Shown in pieces: positions 52,975 through 61,491 of a stretch of 64,000 bases of DNA. The notes under the pieces are model-generated. The model worked only from the letters and a program-made list of their open reading frames with translations, did no database searches and was not told where the DNA came from. The position numbers and the translations under genes are program-made. The stretch spans positions 1-64,000 of the forward strand of contig JACRFZ010000008.1 in assembly GCA_016212515.1 (NCBI GenBank). Direction: 5' to 3'. The first letter of the stretch is position 1. Each line of letters begins with the position of its first letter. This DNA comes from Candidatus Melainabacteria bacterium. Lineage in GTDB: Bacteria; Cyanobacteriota; Vampirovibrionia; Obscuribacterales; Obscuribacteraceae.

Positions 52975-54438
52975 TTACTTGGGAGCCGAAGTTGCTCTGG
53001 CGATGCCGGCCCGAGCCACTTCGGCTAAAGCCCGGTCACTGCCGGCGACCTGCAGGAGTTTGCGATAGTCGCGCAAAGCCGATTGAGGACGCTTTAACTT
53101 CATATAGATATCGGCTCTAGACTTCAGGGCTTCCTCATTGCCGGCATCTTTCTTCAGACAGAAGTCGTAATCAGCAAGGGCCTTGTCGAGTCTACCGTTC
53201 TTCTCGAAAAATTGCCCGCGCATCACCCGCGCACCGCTGCTGGTACTATCCCCATGGTTATCACTTTCGGACACAAGTAAATTATAGTCGGTCTCAGCCA
53301 GGGCATAACTCCCCCTGGCCTCATTCATCTTGGCGCGAGTGAGAAAAATATCCCACTTTCTGCCGTTAAGCTTGAGGGCGCGAGTCAGATCCGCTTCGGC
53401 TTGACTGAAGCGCTTCAAAGCCCCCTCTGCCTTCGCTCTCTCGATGAAAGCTTCCACTTCCAAGGGATCACGCTTGATGGCCTCGCTAAAATCAGCTATG
53501 GCCGCCTCGTACTTCTTTTTCAAATTAAAGAGATGCCCGCGCAAAATGTAAATGTCCGCCAGATTTACCGGGCAAGAATCGGTCATATCAGAGTTTCCAC
53601 GCCTTCTACCGGTCTCGAAGGTAAACTCCATAGCCACCAGGCGAGGCTTGAAAGTGAGCACCTTACTGTAGTCGGCAATGGCTTCATCGATGCGCCCCAT
53701 TTCCGTCAAACAGTCGGCTCGAAAATAATAGAAGCCGGGATAGACCGGAGTCAGCTTGATGGCACGGTTGAAATCAGCCAGGGCTTCCTTGAGACGATCC
53801 TGGTTAAGGTACACACAGCCGCGCAAAAAAAAGGCGTCGGCCAGATCGGGTAGTTCAGCACAAGCTTTATCGCAAAGCTTCAAGGCAGTGCCGATATCGC
53901 CGTTCTCACGACTCTCTTTAGCAGCCTTGAGAACGGCGTGCTTTCTGGAAAGCGCCATATCTTGCTCGGCCTGCTGACGCTTGCCGAGCTTTTTGTAGGC
54001 CTTACCGCGATTGGACAAAATATCACTGCGTTCCACCAGGCTTATGTCGGGACCCCAACCACTGATGGCGTTGTTCAATTCAGAGATACCCTTTTCCGTC
54101 TGCCCAGCCACCAGATAGCAGAAACCCAGCCAGCCGTGAGAGCGCCACAAATGTGGATCCAGAGAAATACTGCGGCTGAGATCCTTAGCGGCTTCCCCGT
54201 ACTGGTCCAGACAGATCAGACTGACACCGCGGCCCAGATAAGAGGCGGCGTCCCTGGGATTTTCCTTTATAGCCAGACCAAATTCGTTGATAGCATCACG
54301 GTGATGCTCATCGGACTGCATCAACATAGCCTTTTCATAATGGCTGCGGCTGACACTGGCCAGCGTCGCCCCGGGCAAAACCACCGCCAGACCCAGCACA
54401 AGCGACAAAGAGACACTAAGGGATTTCCTCAAGCCCAC
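52975..54438 (-). CDS. Exported TPR protein, 487 aa
   Basis: A signal peptide (about residues 8-28, ending T-L-A-S-V-S) is followed by about ten canonical TPRs, for example AINEFGLAIKENPRDAASY, ALADFNRAIKLTPVY, AIADYSKVLTFKPRL and AIADFSEAIKRDPLE. Convergent with the preceding TPR gene. It is similar in design to the other exported TPR proteins, and these may be paralogues. Confidence 0.88.
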   Translation of the reverse strand: MGLRKSLSVSLSLVLGLAVVLPGATLASVSRSHYEKAMLMQSDEHHRDAINEFGLAIKENPRDAASYLGRGVSLICLDQYGEAAKDLSRSISLDPHLWRSHGWLGFCYLVAGQTEKGISELNNAISGWGPDISLVERSDILSNRGKAYKKLGKRQQAEQDMALSRKHAVLKAAKESRENGDIGTALKLCDKACAELPDLADAFFLRGCVYLNQDRLKEALADFNRAIKLTPVYPGFYYFRADCLTEMGRIDEAIADYSKVLTFKPRLVAMEFTFETGRRRGNSDMTDSCPVNLADIYILRGHLFNLKKKYEAAIADFSEAIKRDPLEVEAFIERAKAEGALKRFSQAEADLTRALKLNGRKWDIFLTRAKMNEARGSYALAETDYNLLVSESDNHGDSTSSGARVMRGQFFEKNGRLDKALADYDFCLKKDAGNEEALKSRADIYMKLKRPQSALRDYRKLLQVAGSDRALAEVARAGIARATSAPK

Positions 54439-54668
54439 TAATCACCTCCACCACCCTCGGACCTAATTCTTAGCCTCCTGGCAAGCAACCATGCTTTTAC
54501 CTTAACATAGCACTGAAACGGCAATTTGAACCAGCCGGCACAGGCGGCCGGGCAGACTGCAGCGGGGGAGCAAAGGATCTACCCCGAGCGCAAAGCTTGT
54601 TCATTGATGTCGCTACTTTTATCTTTCCGAATTTGCCAAGTCGAACCAGGTCGCGGTAAAGTTCGAAG

Positions 54669-55754
54669 ATGAACTATCGACTCAATCCCGTCCTCACAAA
54701 AGCCTTCTATCTTGCCTTTTCCTCGCTTCTTACGCTGGCAGCCGCTGCGAGAGCCCAGGAACCAGACTGGAGCAAGTACCCCAAAGACCCCAATGAACGA
54801 TTTTCCTTCATTCAGGACGGCGAGTTGACGGAAAAAGTAGGCATCCCAACCTACGAATTTCTTCCCAAGGGCTTTGAAACCCCACCGCGACGCCTGGTGC
54901 TCTTCGTGCATGGTCTGACGCTGCACGGTGCCCGCTACCGTATCGCCGGAGGCGCCTTTGCCTCAGCCAATTACTATGCCGTCTCCTTCGACATGAGAGG
55001 ATTCGGCCGCTGCTTCTACGACCCGGAAAAGAAATTCAACTCCGGCGAAGATAAAAAGCAAAAACTCAATTATGCCAAGAGCTTTGAAGATCTGGTGCTC
55101 TTGGCGCAGTCCATGCGGGAAAAATTCCCGGGCATCCCCCTGATTGTGATAGGGGAAAGCCTGGGTGCTACACCCTGTTTACATTTAGCCAGCGAACACC
55201 CAGACCTGGTGGATGGAATCGTCATTGCCGCGCCGGCAGTGAAAGTGAATCCCCATATGTTCTTTTCCCCGGGCAGTATTGCCGCTGGATTGCAAGGCAT
55301 CATCATTGATCCGAAGTTCAATATCAATCTCAATTTTTTCATGAAAAAGTTGGTATCCAGTGATCAGCGCATCGTCTCAGACATGCTCGATGACCCGCTC
55401 ATGCGACACAAAATGACGGTGGCTGAACTTCTCAGCACCCAGGAGTATGTGGACAAGAACGAACACTTCGCCAAGAAATTGAAACCGCAACTGCCGATTC
55501 TACTTTTGCAGGGACGCAAAGACAAATGCGTGATCTCCAAAGATGCAATTGAACTATCCAATTCCATTCCCTCTGATGACCAGACGCTGCGCTGGTTCTC
55601 CAGCCTCAGCCACCTCTTGCTCGAAACTAAATATTTCAAGCCGGAAGTAATCGATGCCATTTCTACCTGGTTTGAATCACATGAAGCCAAACACGCCGAA
55701 GAATTAAGCAACACCATGACAGAGCTTAAACTTTTGGGCGCAGAAGAACTCTAG
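54669..55754 (+). CDS. Exported monoglyceride-lipase-like alpha/beta hydrolase
   Basis: A 361-residue protein with a signal peptide (about residues 10-28, ending A-A-R-A-Q). The hydrolase domain has the oxyanion motif V-H-G-L-T-L-H-G, nucleophile elbow V-I-G-E-S-L-G-A-T, acid region L-Q-G-R-K-D-K-C-V and catalytic His in S-L-S-H-L-L-L-E. This layout matches lysophospholipase/monoacylglycerol lipases. The downstream caspase gene starts only nine bases after its stop, so the two are probably an operon. Confidence 0.9.
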   Translation: MNYRLNPVLTKAFYLAFSSLLTLAAAARAQEPDWSKYPKDPNERFSFIQDGELTEKVGIPTYEFLPKGFETPPRRLVLFVHGLTLHGARYRIAGGAFASANYYAVSFDMRGFGRCFYDPEKKFNSGEDKKQKLNYAKSFEDLVLLAQSMREKFPGIPLIVIGESLGATPCLHLASEHPDLVDGIVIAAPAVKVNPHMFFSPGSIAAGLQGIIIDPKFNINLNFFMKKLVSSDQRIVSDMLDDPLMRHKMTVAELLSTQEYVDKNEHFAKKLKPQLPILLLQGRKDKCVISKDAIELSNSIPSDDQTLRWFSSLSHLLLETKYFKPEVIDAISTWFESHEAKHAEELSNTMTELKLLGAEEL

Positions 55755-55763
55755 GTAAGCCGA

Positions 55764-57893
55764 ATGTTCCAAGAGCAACCGACTAACCGCGGGAAAAATT
55801 TGCAAGCCTTACTGAGCAAGACAGCCTGGCCGACGCTCCTACTCTGTTTACACTGCTGCTTCTCAGTACCGCCCGCCCACGGAAAAGCAGCGGACAAGCC
55901 CCACGAAACCATTGACAATGCAGAGAAAGGGCTCTACCGGGTGCAACCACCCCTGGTGCAAGCCGAGCCTCGGGTCGACCTGTCGAATCTAGAGCTGGCG
56001 ACTAAACTGGAAAAGATCTCCGCCAACCTGGCGAGCCTTTCCTCGGAAATGCAAAAAGCCATGCAGGAACATCTGCGCCTGGCTGGTAACTACGACGCCC
56101 AGGCCTTTGCCTTAAACGACGAGCGATTGAGTGAAATCTTTGAACAATATGACGCCAATATTTTAGACTGGCGTAGTGTTGCCCAGGCCATGAACTTGAC
56201 CGCTCAGGATATGCAATCGGTGCAAGAAAATCTCAGGGTCTCAAAGATATTCGCCAATCAGAGTTCCGCCATCTTTCACCTTTGTTTCGGTCAGCCCCTG
56301 CAATCAGCCCACTGTTCGGGTCTGGCCCTGGCCATGGCCCGCTGCCACCCCAAATATCAGCAGCAGCAGTTCTTACCGGCCGCCTATGCCGAACTGCTCT
56401 TTTACCACGGTGTCGCCAGCCTGTGGAGCGCCGACTACGACAACGCCCTCAAGTCTCTGCAGGCAGCCCTGGAAAACCAGCCGGTGCTCAATTTCACAGG
56501 GGAGTCGCAAAAGTCGCAGCAAGATCCGGCCCCTCGCAGCCCGGCGCAGGTCTCCCAAAGTACTTCCCTGGCGGCACCGCTAGTTGACCTGGTCTACTAT
56601 TACCTGGCAGAAATAAGCCTGGCCAGAAGAGACTTCACCGGGGCAAAAGCCCTTCTGGAGGAAGCCAGAAAGAAAACCGGGCCCACCGGCTCGGCGCACA
56701 TGGAGCGCTCGCTGGCTCTCACTTATGTGCTTTTGAAAGACCGCCGCGCCCAGGAACAAATCAAAATTGCCCGTCAGGCTCTCACGCGCTGCCTCAGTAA
56801 GACTGATAACACCGATCAGGGAGCCATCACCAGAGCCCTCTTATTGGAATCCCTGGGCATAGTGGAAGCCCTGGCCGGCAACTATGCCCTTGCGGCAGAA
56901 AAACTTACGGAAGCCCATGCCGGGCTGAGCGTCTCCCCCCTGAAAATGGGCAACAAATTGGAGGCAGAGCATTGTCTGCTTTGGCGCTCCTACTGCCGCT
57001 ATAAAGCGGGCGACCAAGAAGGCGCCGACAGAGACAGACAGGCAGCCATGGAACAGATCGACGAAGCCAATCATTTTGCCTACCTGGCCCGCAATCTCGA
57101 CCAGATCTTCGCCGTACAAAACCGACCCTTGCCTACGCAAAATGCCCCCCAGAACAGATTTGCCGTGGTGATCGGCTTGTCGAACTTCAGGGACGAGAAA
57201 ATACCCCGGCTTAGATATTCAGGCAAAGACGCCGGCGATGTGGCCAAATTTTTGCAAGCAGAAGCCGGTTTTGCAGAGAGCAATATCAAACTTTTGCTGG
57301 ATGATGCCGCCACCCGCCGCACCATTCTTGATACCATAAGCGACTGGCTGCCGGCCAAGGCCAGGGCAGGCGACATCGTATTCATATTCATTTCCTCCCA
57401 CGGCACGCCAACCTATGGAGAAATTGGCGCCCTCAACTCAGTGGTAACCTACGATACCAATCTGGGTGATCTGGAACTTTTTTCCACCAGCCTGCCCATG
57501 CAGAAACTCTTACGGGAAGTAAGGGCAAAGCTCAAGAAACAGCGCACCTTCATAGTTCTCGACACCTGCTACGCCGGCGGACTGGGCGCCCCCGATGGTG
57601 CCACCAGCGCCAATATAGATCCTGACCTGATTGTCAATTCCAATTTGCAGTTGCTTTTGAGTTCCAGCGAAACCAACGAAAGGTCATGGGAATCAAAACG
57701 CTACCCGAACAGCGTCTTCACCAGACAGCTCATCGAAGCCCTGAGGGGCAACCTGCGCTACCAAGATTTTCACGACATCTTTGCCGCAGTGAGAAAGAAT
57801 GTGCAGCAAGAAGTGGCCTCCGACCGGCAAAGCAAACAGACACCGGCCATGGCCGGCAAATGGACCGGTCAGGGACTGGCTACGGATAGATAG
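55764..57893 (+). CDS. Exported caspase-family (C14) protease with N-terminal TPR-like region
   Basis: A 709-residue protein. A signal peptide (about residues 14-38, ending P-A-H-G-K-A) is followed by a helical region with TPR-like repeats (about 150-440; E-N-Q-P, A-K-A-L-L-E-E-A-R, A-A-E-K-L-T-E-A-H). The caspase domain begins at N-R-F-A-V-V-I-G-L-S (about residue 463) with catalytic His546 (I-S-S-H-G-T) and Cys602 (L-D-T-C-Y-A-G-G). Other caspase-domain features such as R-Y-S-G-K-D-A-G-D-V are conserved. It shares the domain with the 41,254 product, whose accessory parts differ. Immediately downstream of a lipase-like gene. Confidence 0.93.
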   Translation: MFQEQPTNRGKNLQALLSKTAWPTLLLCLHCCFSVPPAHGKAADKPHETIDNAEKGLYRVQPPLVQAEPRVDLSNLELATKLEKISANLASLSSEMQKAMQEHLRLAGNYDAQAFALNDERLSEIFEQYDANILDWRSVAQAMNLTAQDMQSVQENLRVSKIFANQSSAIFHLCFGQPLQSAHCSGLALAMARCHPKYQQQQFLPAAYAELLFYHGVASLWSADYDNALKSLQAALENQPVLNFTGESQKSQQDPAPRSPAQVSQSTSLAAPLVDLVYYYLAEISLARRDFTGAKALLEEARKKTGPTGSAHMERSLALTYVLLKDRRAQEQIKIARQALTRCLSKTDNTDQGAITRALLLESLGIVEALAGNYALAAEKLTEAHAGLSVSPLKMGNKLEAEHCLLWRSYCRYKAGDQEGADRDRQAAMEQIDEANHFAYLARNLDQIFAVQNRPLPTQNAPQNRFAVVIGLSNFRDEKIPRLRYSGKDAGDVAKFLQAEAGFAESNIKLLLDDAATRRTILDTISDWLPAKARAGDIVFIFISSHGTPTYGEIGALNSVVTYDTNLGDLELFSTSLPMQKLLREVRAKLKKQRTFIVLDTCYAGGLGAPDGATSANIDPDLIVNSNLQLLLSSSETNERSWESKRYPNSVFTRQLIEALRGNLRYQDFHDIFAAVRKNVQQEVASDRQSKQTPAMAGKWTGQGLATDR

Positions 57894-57948
57894 GAAAAGA
57901 AAGTAGCCAGGCTAAGTCGAGACCCTTGCAAGCCAGCCTCGACAAAAG

Positions 57949-57982
57949 GAAAGGCGATACCGCATTCAGTACCGCCTTTCCT
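57949..57982. terminator. Bidirectional terminator between convergent genes
   Basis: A 9-bp stem (GGAAAGGCG with CGCCTTTCC) with a 16-base loop lies between the rightward caspase gene (stop 57,893) and the leftward desaturase gene (stop 58,007). On the minus strand it is followed by TTTTG. The T-runs are modest, so strength is uncertain. Confidence 0.6.
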
Positions 57983-58006
57983 CTGATTTGTTACGGGTGG
58001 AAAAAT

Positions 58007-58819
58007 TTATTTCACAGGAGCATCGGCAGCCAGCACCGGCTCTTTCTTGGGTGCCACCGCATAGTGCGACTGGCCCTTGGGCAGACGAATCTCTTTGGCA
58101 ATTCCAAGCAGTTTCAATACGGAAATAGTCATCCAGGTAGGGTCCGGCTCCTTCCAGGTGAGACCGTGTCTGGCCGACTGAGGGAAGGCATGATGGTTAT
58201 TATGCCAACCCTCACCCATGGAGAGCATCGCCACAAACCAGACATTACGGCTATCATCCCCGCAGGGGTAGGTCTCATAGCCGAACTGACGCAAGTGCCC
58301 GATAGAATTTACCAGTAACGGCCCCAGGAAGGACATGGCGGTAGCAAGAAGATTGGCCGCGAGAACAACGGGACCGAAGGCAAAATAGAGCGCCACCCGG
58401 AAGAGGACGGCAAAGGTCAAGCAAAGATAGCCGTCCCAGTGAGTGTGATTGCAATGCAAAAATTTGTAGACCGGATCGCGATATAGATCAGGAGCAATTT
58501 TCTTGCTTTCCTCAGCGCTGATGAGCACTTTGGGCTTCCACATCCAGGAGACAAAGGCATGCCACAAACCATCTTTCGGTGCATGGGGATCACCCGCATG
58601 ATCTGAGTAGCGATGGTGCAAGCGATGGGTTGTCACCCAGAAAATGGGAGAACCTTCCAGGGTCAAATAGCCTCCGGATACAACCAGGTACTCCAGCCAT
58701 TTAGGCACCTGCAAAGACTTATGAGAAAGCAAACGGTGATAGCCAAGGGTAATACCCTGAGCATGGTAAACATAGAAAAGGGCAAAGGCTATAAAGAACG
58801 TGGTCATATTTTCATCCAT
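58007..58819 (-). CDS. Acyl-CoA/acyl-lipid desaturase (delta-9-like)
   Basis: A 270-residue membrane di-iron desaturase. The three His boxes are present: H-R-L-L-S-H (residues 29-34), H-R-L-H-H (about 65-69) and H-N-N-H-H (about 204-208). Hydrophobic segments flank them. It is shorter than most stearoyl-CoA-type desaturases, with only one TM before the first His box. It would introduce a cis double bond into membrane fatty acids, needing oxygen and electrons from an unidentified donor. The ATG at 58819 is clear. Confidence 0.93.
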   Translation of the reverse strand: MDENMTTFFIAFALFYVYHAQGITLGYHRLLSHKSLQVPKWLEYLVVSGGYLTLEGSPIFWVTTHRLHHRYSDHAGDPHAPKDGLWHAFVSWMWKPKVLISAEESKKIAPDLYRDPVYKFLHCNHTHWDGYLCLTFAVLFRVALYFAFGPVVLAANLLATAMSFLGPLLVNSIGHLRQFGYETYPCGDDSRNVWFVAMLSMGEGWHNNHHAFPQSARHGLTWKEPDPTWMTISVLKLLGIAKEIRLPKGQSHYAVAPKKEPVLAADAPVK

Positions 58820-59170
58820 GCTGATTCATCTAGGTGTTCATCGATCGGCTCGAACCTCCGGAGGTTACCGGCCATCAGCCCCGCGCCGTGCAAACTCCAG
58901 ATTGGCAATCTAGCTTAGCTTGCCGCCGCCGCAGTTTACAGCGGCCACCTTTTTGTAACCGGTTACCGGCAAGAATCGCTACTTGGATGGATTTACAAAT
59001 CAACCCCCGGCCTTACCATGCGAAAAGAAGGCAGGCACCGGAGCGAATTGTTCGCCCCGTGCAGTTTGTGCTGCTTTCTTGTTTGATTGACGACAATCAC
59101 TGACACTGATAAGGCGTCGGGGGCTAGGTAACCGTTGGCTCTAACGACTGAATAAAAGCGAGGTTCTACC
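58820..59170. other. Divergent intergenic region
   Basis: About 350 bp between the divergent desaturase and universal stress protein genes. It must hold both promoters. A perfect 12-bp palindrome GTAACCGGTTAC lies at 58,955-58,966, and a related GGTAACCG near 59,127. The palindrome alone is not significant at this length of sequence. No gene is seen. Confidence 0.4.
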
Positions 59171-60019
59171 ATGAACGGCCCATCCTATTTACTGACCATT
59201 GACGGCTCTGCCGAGTCCCGCTCCGCCGCCTATTTTGCCTGGGAACTAGCCGGGCAAACCGAAGCCAGAGTAGTTGCCCAGCATGTGGTAGACACCAGAG
59301 CAATATGGCAGTTTCTCTCCTACGATCTGCCCGGCTTCATCGGCAGTGGCGTCTATCTAGATGCCAAAGAGCGCATCACCGAAGTAATGAAGTCGGTAGC
59401 GGAGTCACTCATGATGGCTTACACAAGCCAGGTAAGCGAGTTTTCCGACAACTATGAAACATATATAGACGAAGGCAATCCTGCCGAAGAAATAGCACGC
59501 CGGGCAAAAAATCACGACCTGGTCATTGTGGGCTATCACGGCCGGGGTCCCTCCGGCAGACGCCGCCGCTTCTTCGAAACCCTGGCCGCAAAATGCCCGG
59601 CACCGATTCTCGTGGTTCGAAAAGTATCCAAACCATGGACAAAAATGCAGATACTCGTGAGCAATAAAATGAGCCCCGACAAAGACCTGGCTGATATCTA
59701 CAAAATGGGAGCCAGACTGGGCTTACCCATAGAAGTAATCATCGAAGAGGGCTGCGGCAAAGCGGAAGAAGAACGTTTCCAGATAGGTGGCTGGGTAAAT
59801 TCCTACGGCATCATCGACATACGGCAGGAAAACCTGCCTGAAGCAATCACGAAAGCACCAGCGGATGCGGTACTTGTTGTCGATGCCGAAGCAATTACCG
59901 AAACCGACGAAATCTTTGCGGCGCGAGTTCGCTCCTACCTGGAAGACTCACCGCACCGTGCTCTCATGATCTGGCGCGACCACAAAGTCGAAATTTGCAG
60001 CGAACCGCTGGCATCTTAG
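59171..60019 (+). CDS. Universal stress protein (UspA family)
   Basis: A 282-residue protein. The N-terminal half is a complete UspA-like domain with an initial Y-L-L-T-I-D-G-S strand and the nucleotide-binding signature G-Y-H-G-R-G-P-S-G (about residues 122-130). The second half looks like a diverged second Usp domain lacking the binding signature. Usp proteins respond to starvation and oxidative stress. It starts 351 bp from the divergent desaturase and converges with the HxlR gene. Confidence 0.9.
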   Translation: MNGPSYLLTIDGSAESRSAAYFAWELAGQTEARVVAQHVVDTRAIWQFLSYDLPGFIGSGVYLDAKERITEVMKSVAESLMMAYTSQVSEFSDNYETYIDEGNPAEEIARRAKNHDLVIVGYHGRGPSGRRRRFFETLAAKCPAPILVVRKVSKPWTKMQILVSNKMSPDKDLADIYKMGARLGLPIEVIIEEGCGKAEEERFQIGGWVNSYGIIDIRQENLPEAITKAPADAVLVVDAEAITETDEIFAARVRSYLEDSPHRALMIWRDHKVEICSEPLAS

Positions 60020-60072
60020 GGCCCACCGCCCTTTCAGCGGCAGGCCTCTCTGGCAGCGGCGGCTCAGCCTGT

Positions 60073-60471
60073 TCAGGCCTCCCGGCGAGCCGGGCAGTCC
60101 ATCTCAGACTGGCTATAACCCTCAATGGAACACTTGCAACTACTGCAATTGATCTCACAGGCGATTTCTTTCAGTTCACTCATCACGGCCAGCAGGCGCC
60201 TGCCTCTCTCGGTAATGGAATGTTCCACGTGGGGCAACTTTTCGTCAAATTCGATACGGGTAATCAGTCCGTAAGCCTGCATGGCTTTGATGCGCTCTTG
60301 CAAAGACTTCATGGTCAGACCGGGTATCAAGCGGAGAAACTTACGGGTGCGCACAGGCCCCAACGCCAATTCACGCAATATCTGCACGGTCCATTTGGCA
60401 CCGACCAGATCGAGCACACTGCTGAGCGGGCAATCAGCCGCATTCTTTTCCATTGGAACCATTATCATCAA
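60073..60471 (-). CDS. HxlR-family transcriptional regulator
   Basis: A 132-residue winged-helix regulator. The central region D-L-V-G-A-K-W-T-V-Q-I-L-R-E-L, then F-L-R-L-I-P-G-L-T-M-K-S-L-Q-E-R and the wing V-E-H-S-I-T-E-R-G, is the HxlR pattern. A Cys precedes the winged helix (A-D-C-P-L), as in redox- or electrophile-sensing members. The C-terminal tail has four more Cys (N-C-S-S-C-K-C and later D-C), which could bind metal. The start may be the Met at 60,453 or the listed 60,471. Confidence 0.88.
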   Translation of the reverse strand: MMIMVPMEKNAADCPLSSVLDLVGAKWTVQILRELALGPVRTRKFLRLIPGLTMKSLQERIKAMQAYGLITRIEFDEKLPHVEHSITERGRRLLAVMSELKEIACEINCSSCKCSIEGYSQSEMDCPARREA

Positions 60472-60668
60472 TAAATACCCGCTAGGTTCTTTCTCCCCAA
60501 ATTAAGTGTCCCGCGCCCTCAAACCTGAGGCATCAACCAAAATGATGATTCGGGGGTTGATAAGAGTTACCCGGCAGGTCAAAATCAAGAAGGATGATGA
60601 AAATTACAATCGATACAAACGCAAAAAAGTAGCAGCGTTTCCTTTACAAATAATGGGTCAGTCTCAGT

Positions 60669-61466
60669 TTGCTTCCAGTACCAAAATCCAACCGACAAAA
60701 TCAAACCGGGCTGTGCAGTTTCAGCCTTCTTTTGGCGCTCCTGGCTCAGGTCCCAGCTTGCGCGACACCCGCTCCCAAAGCCCCCGGTCAGGCGGGAACC
60801 AGCCTCCGCCAACCACTTTTACTCAAGCAGAAACTGAAGCTGCTTGGCGATTTCGAAGCCCTGGTCACAGATCAAGGGCTAAGAGTAAATCTACCCGGTC
60901 AAAATCTGGTCATGTTCAATCGCAAAGGCAGCAAAGACGTTTGTGTTCTCAACACTAAAACCAAACAATACTATCTTGGTCCGGTGCAGGACTGGCATTA
61001 CAACACCAGCGGTACAGCCCTTCTCAGCCCGTCGGACGCCAGTCAACTGACGCAAAAGAGTTCGCTCAGCGAAGATTTGCAGGGTATCAAGGCAAACAAG
61101 ATAAAACTAACGGGCGAAACCATCGAAAAGACGCCGGGCGAAATGAAGAAACATCGCTGGCAACAGCTCATAGTCAAGGAAGGGGAGCTGTGGAGCCTGC
61201 CTCCCGGCGCTATATCGAGAGAATCAGCCCTGATGGCGGCGCGCCTGCTTTCCACCCCCCGCTGCGATAGCTATCCGCTCCAACTTTACCTTTACAAGAA
61301 CAGGCGGCAAGCCAAGCCCAGCAAGGTTCTCGAATTACTGTCCTGGAAAACGACCAGGGTAGAAAACAATTCCTTCACCGTTCCAGCCGGTTACAAGCAA
61401 GCTCAAAACGAAGTGGTACTATACGGTCAAATTAAGGGCAATCTCCTTGACGAGTTGCTCAAATAG
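60669..61466 (+). CDS. Exported hypothetical protein (paralogue family)
   Basis: A 265-residue protein with a signal peptide (about residues 14-32, C-S-F-S-L-L-L-A-L-L-A-Q-V-P-A-C-A). The mature region reads L-V-M-F-N-R-K-G-S-K-D-V-C-V-L and ends N-S-F-T-V-P-A-G-Y-K-Q-A, a terminal phrase shared with the products at 24,153 and 28,350. The start is TTG at 60669, with an in-frame stop just upstream and no better start. The following gene begins close after its stop. Function unknown. Confidence 0.65.
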   Translation: MLPVPKSNRQNQTGLCSFSLLLALLAQVPACATPAPKAPGQAGTSLRQPLLLKQKLKLLGDFEALVTDQGLRVNLPGQNLVMFNRKGSKDVCVLNTKTKQYYLGPVQDWHYNTSGTALLSPSDASQLTQKSSLSEDLQGIKANKIKLTGETIEKTPGEMKKHRWQQLIVKEGELWSLPPGAISRESALMAARLLSTPRCDSYPLQLYLYKNRRQAKPSKVLELLSWKTTRVENNSFTVPAGYKQAQNEVVLYGQIKGNLLDELLK

Positions 61467-61491
61467 CGGAATCCCGGAAACTTCGGCAATT

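Noticed and set aside
58955..58966. Perfect palindrome GTAACCGGTTAC between divergent genes as an operator
   Set aside because: A 12-bp palindrome is expected about fifteen times by chance in 64 kb, and no second exact copy was found; only noted in the intergenic entry.
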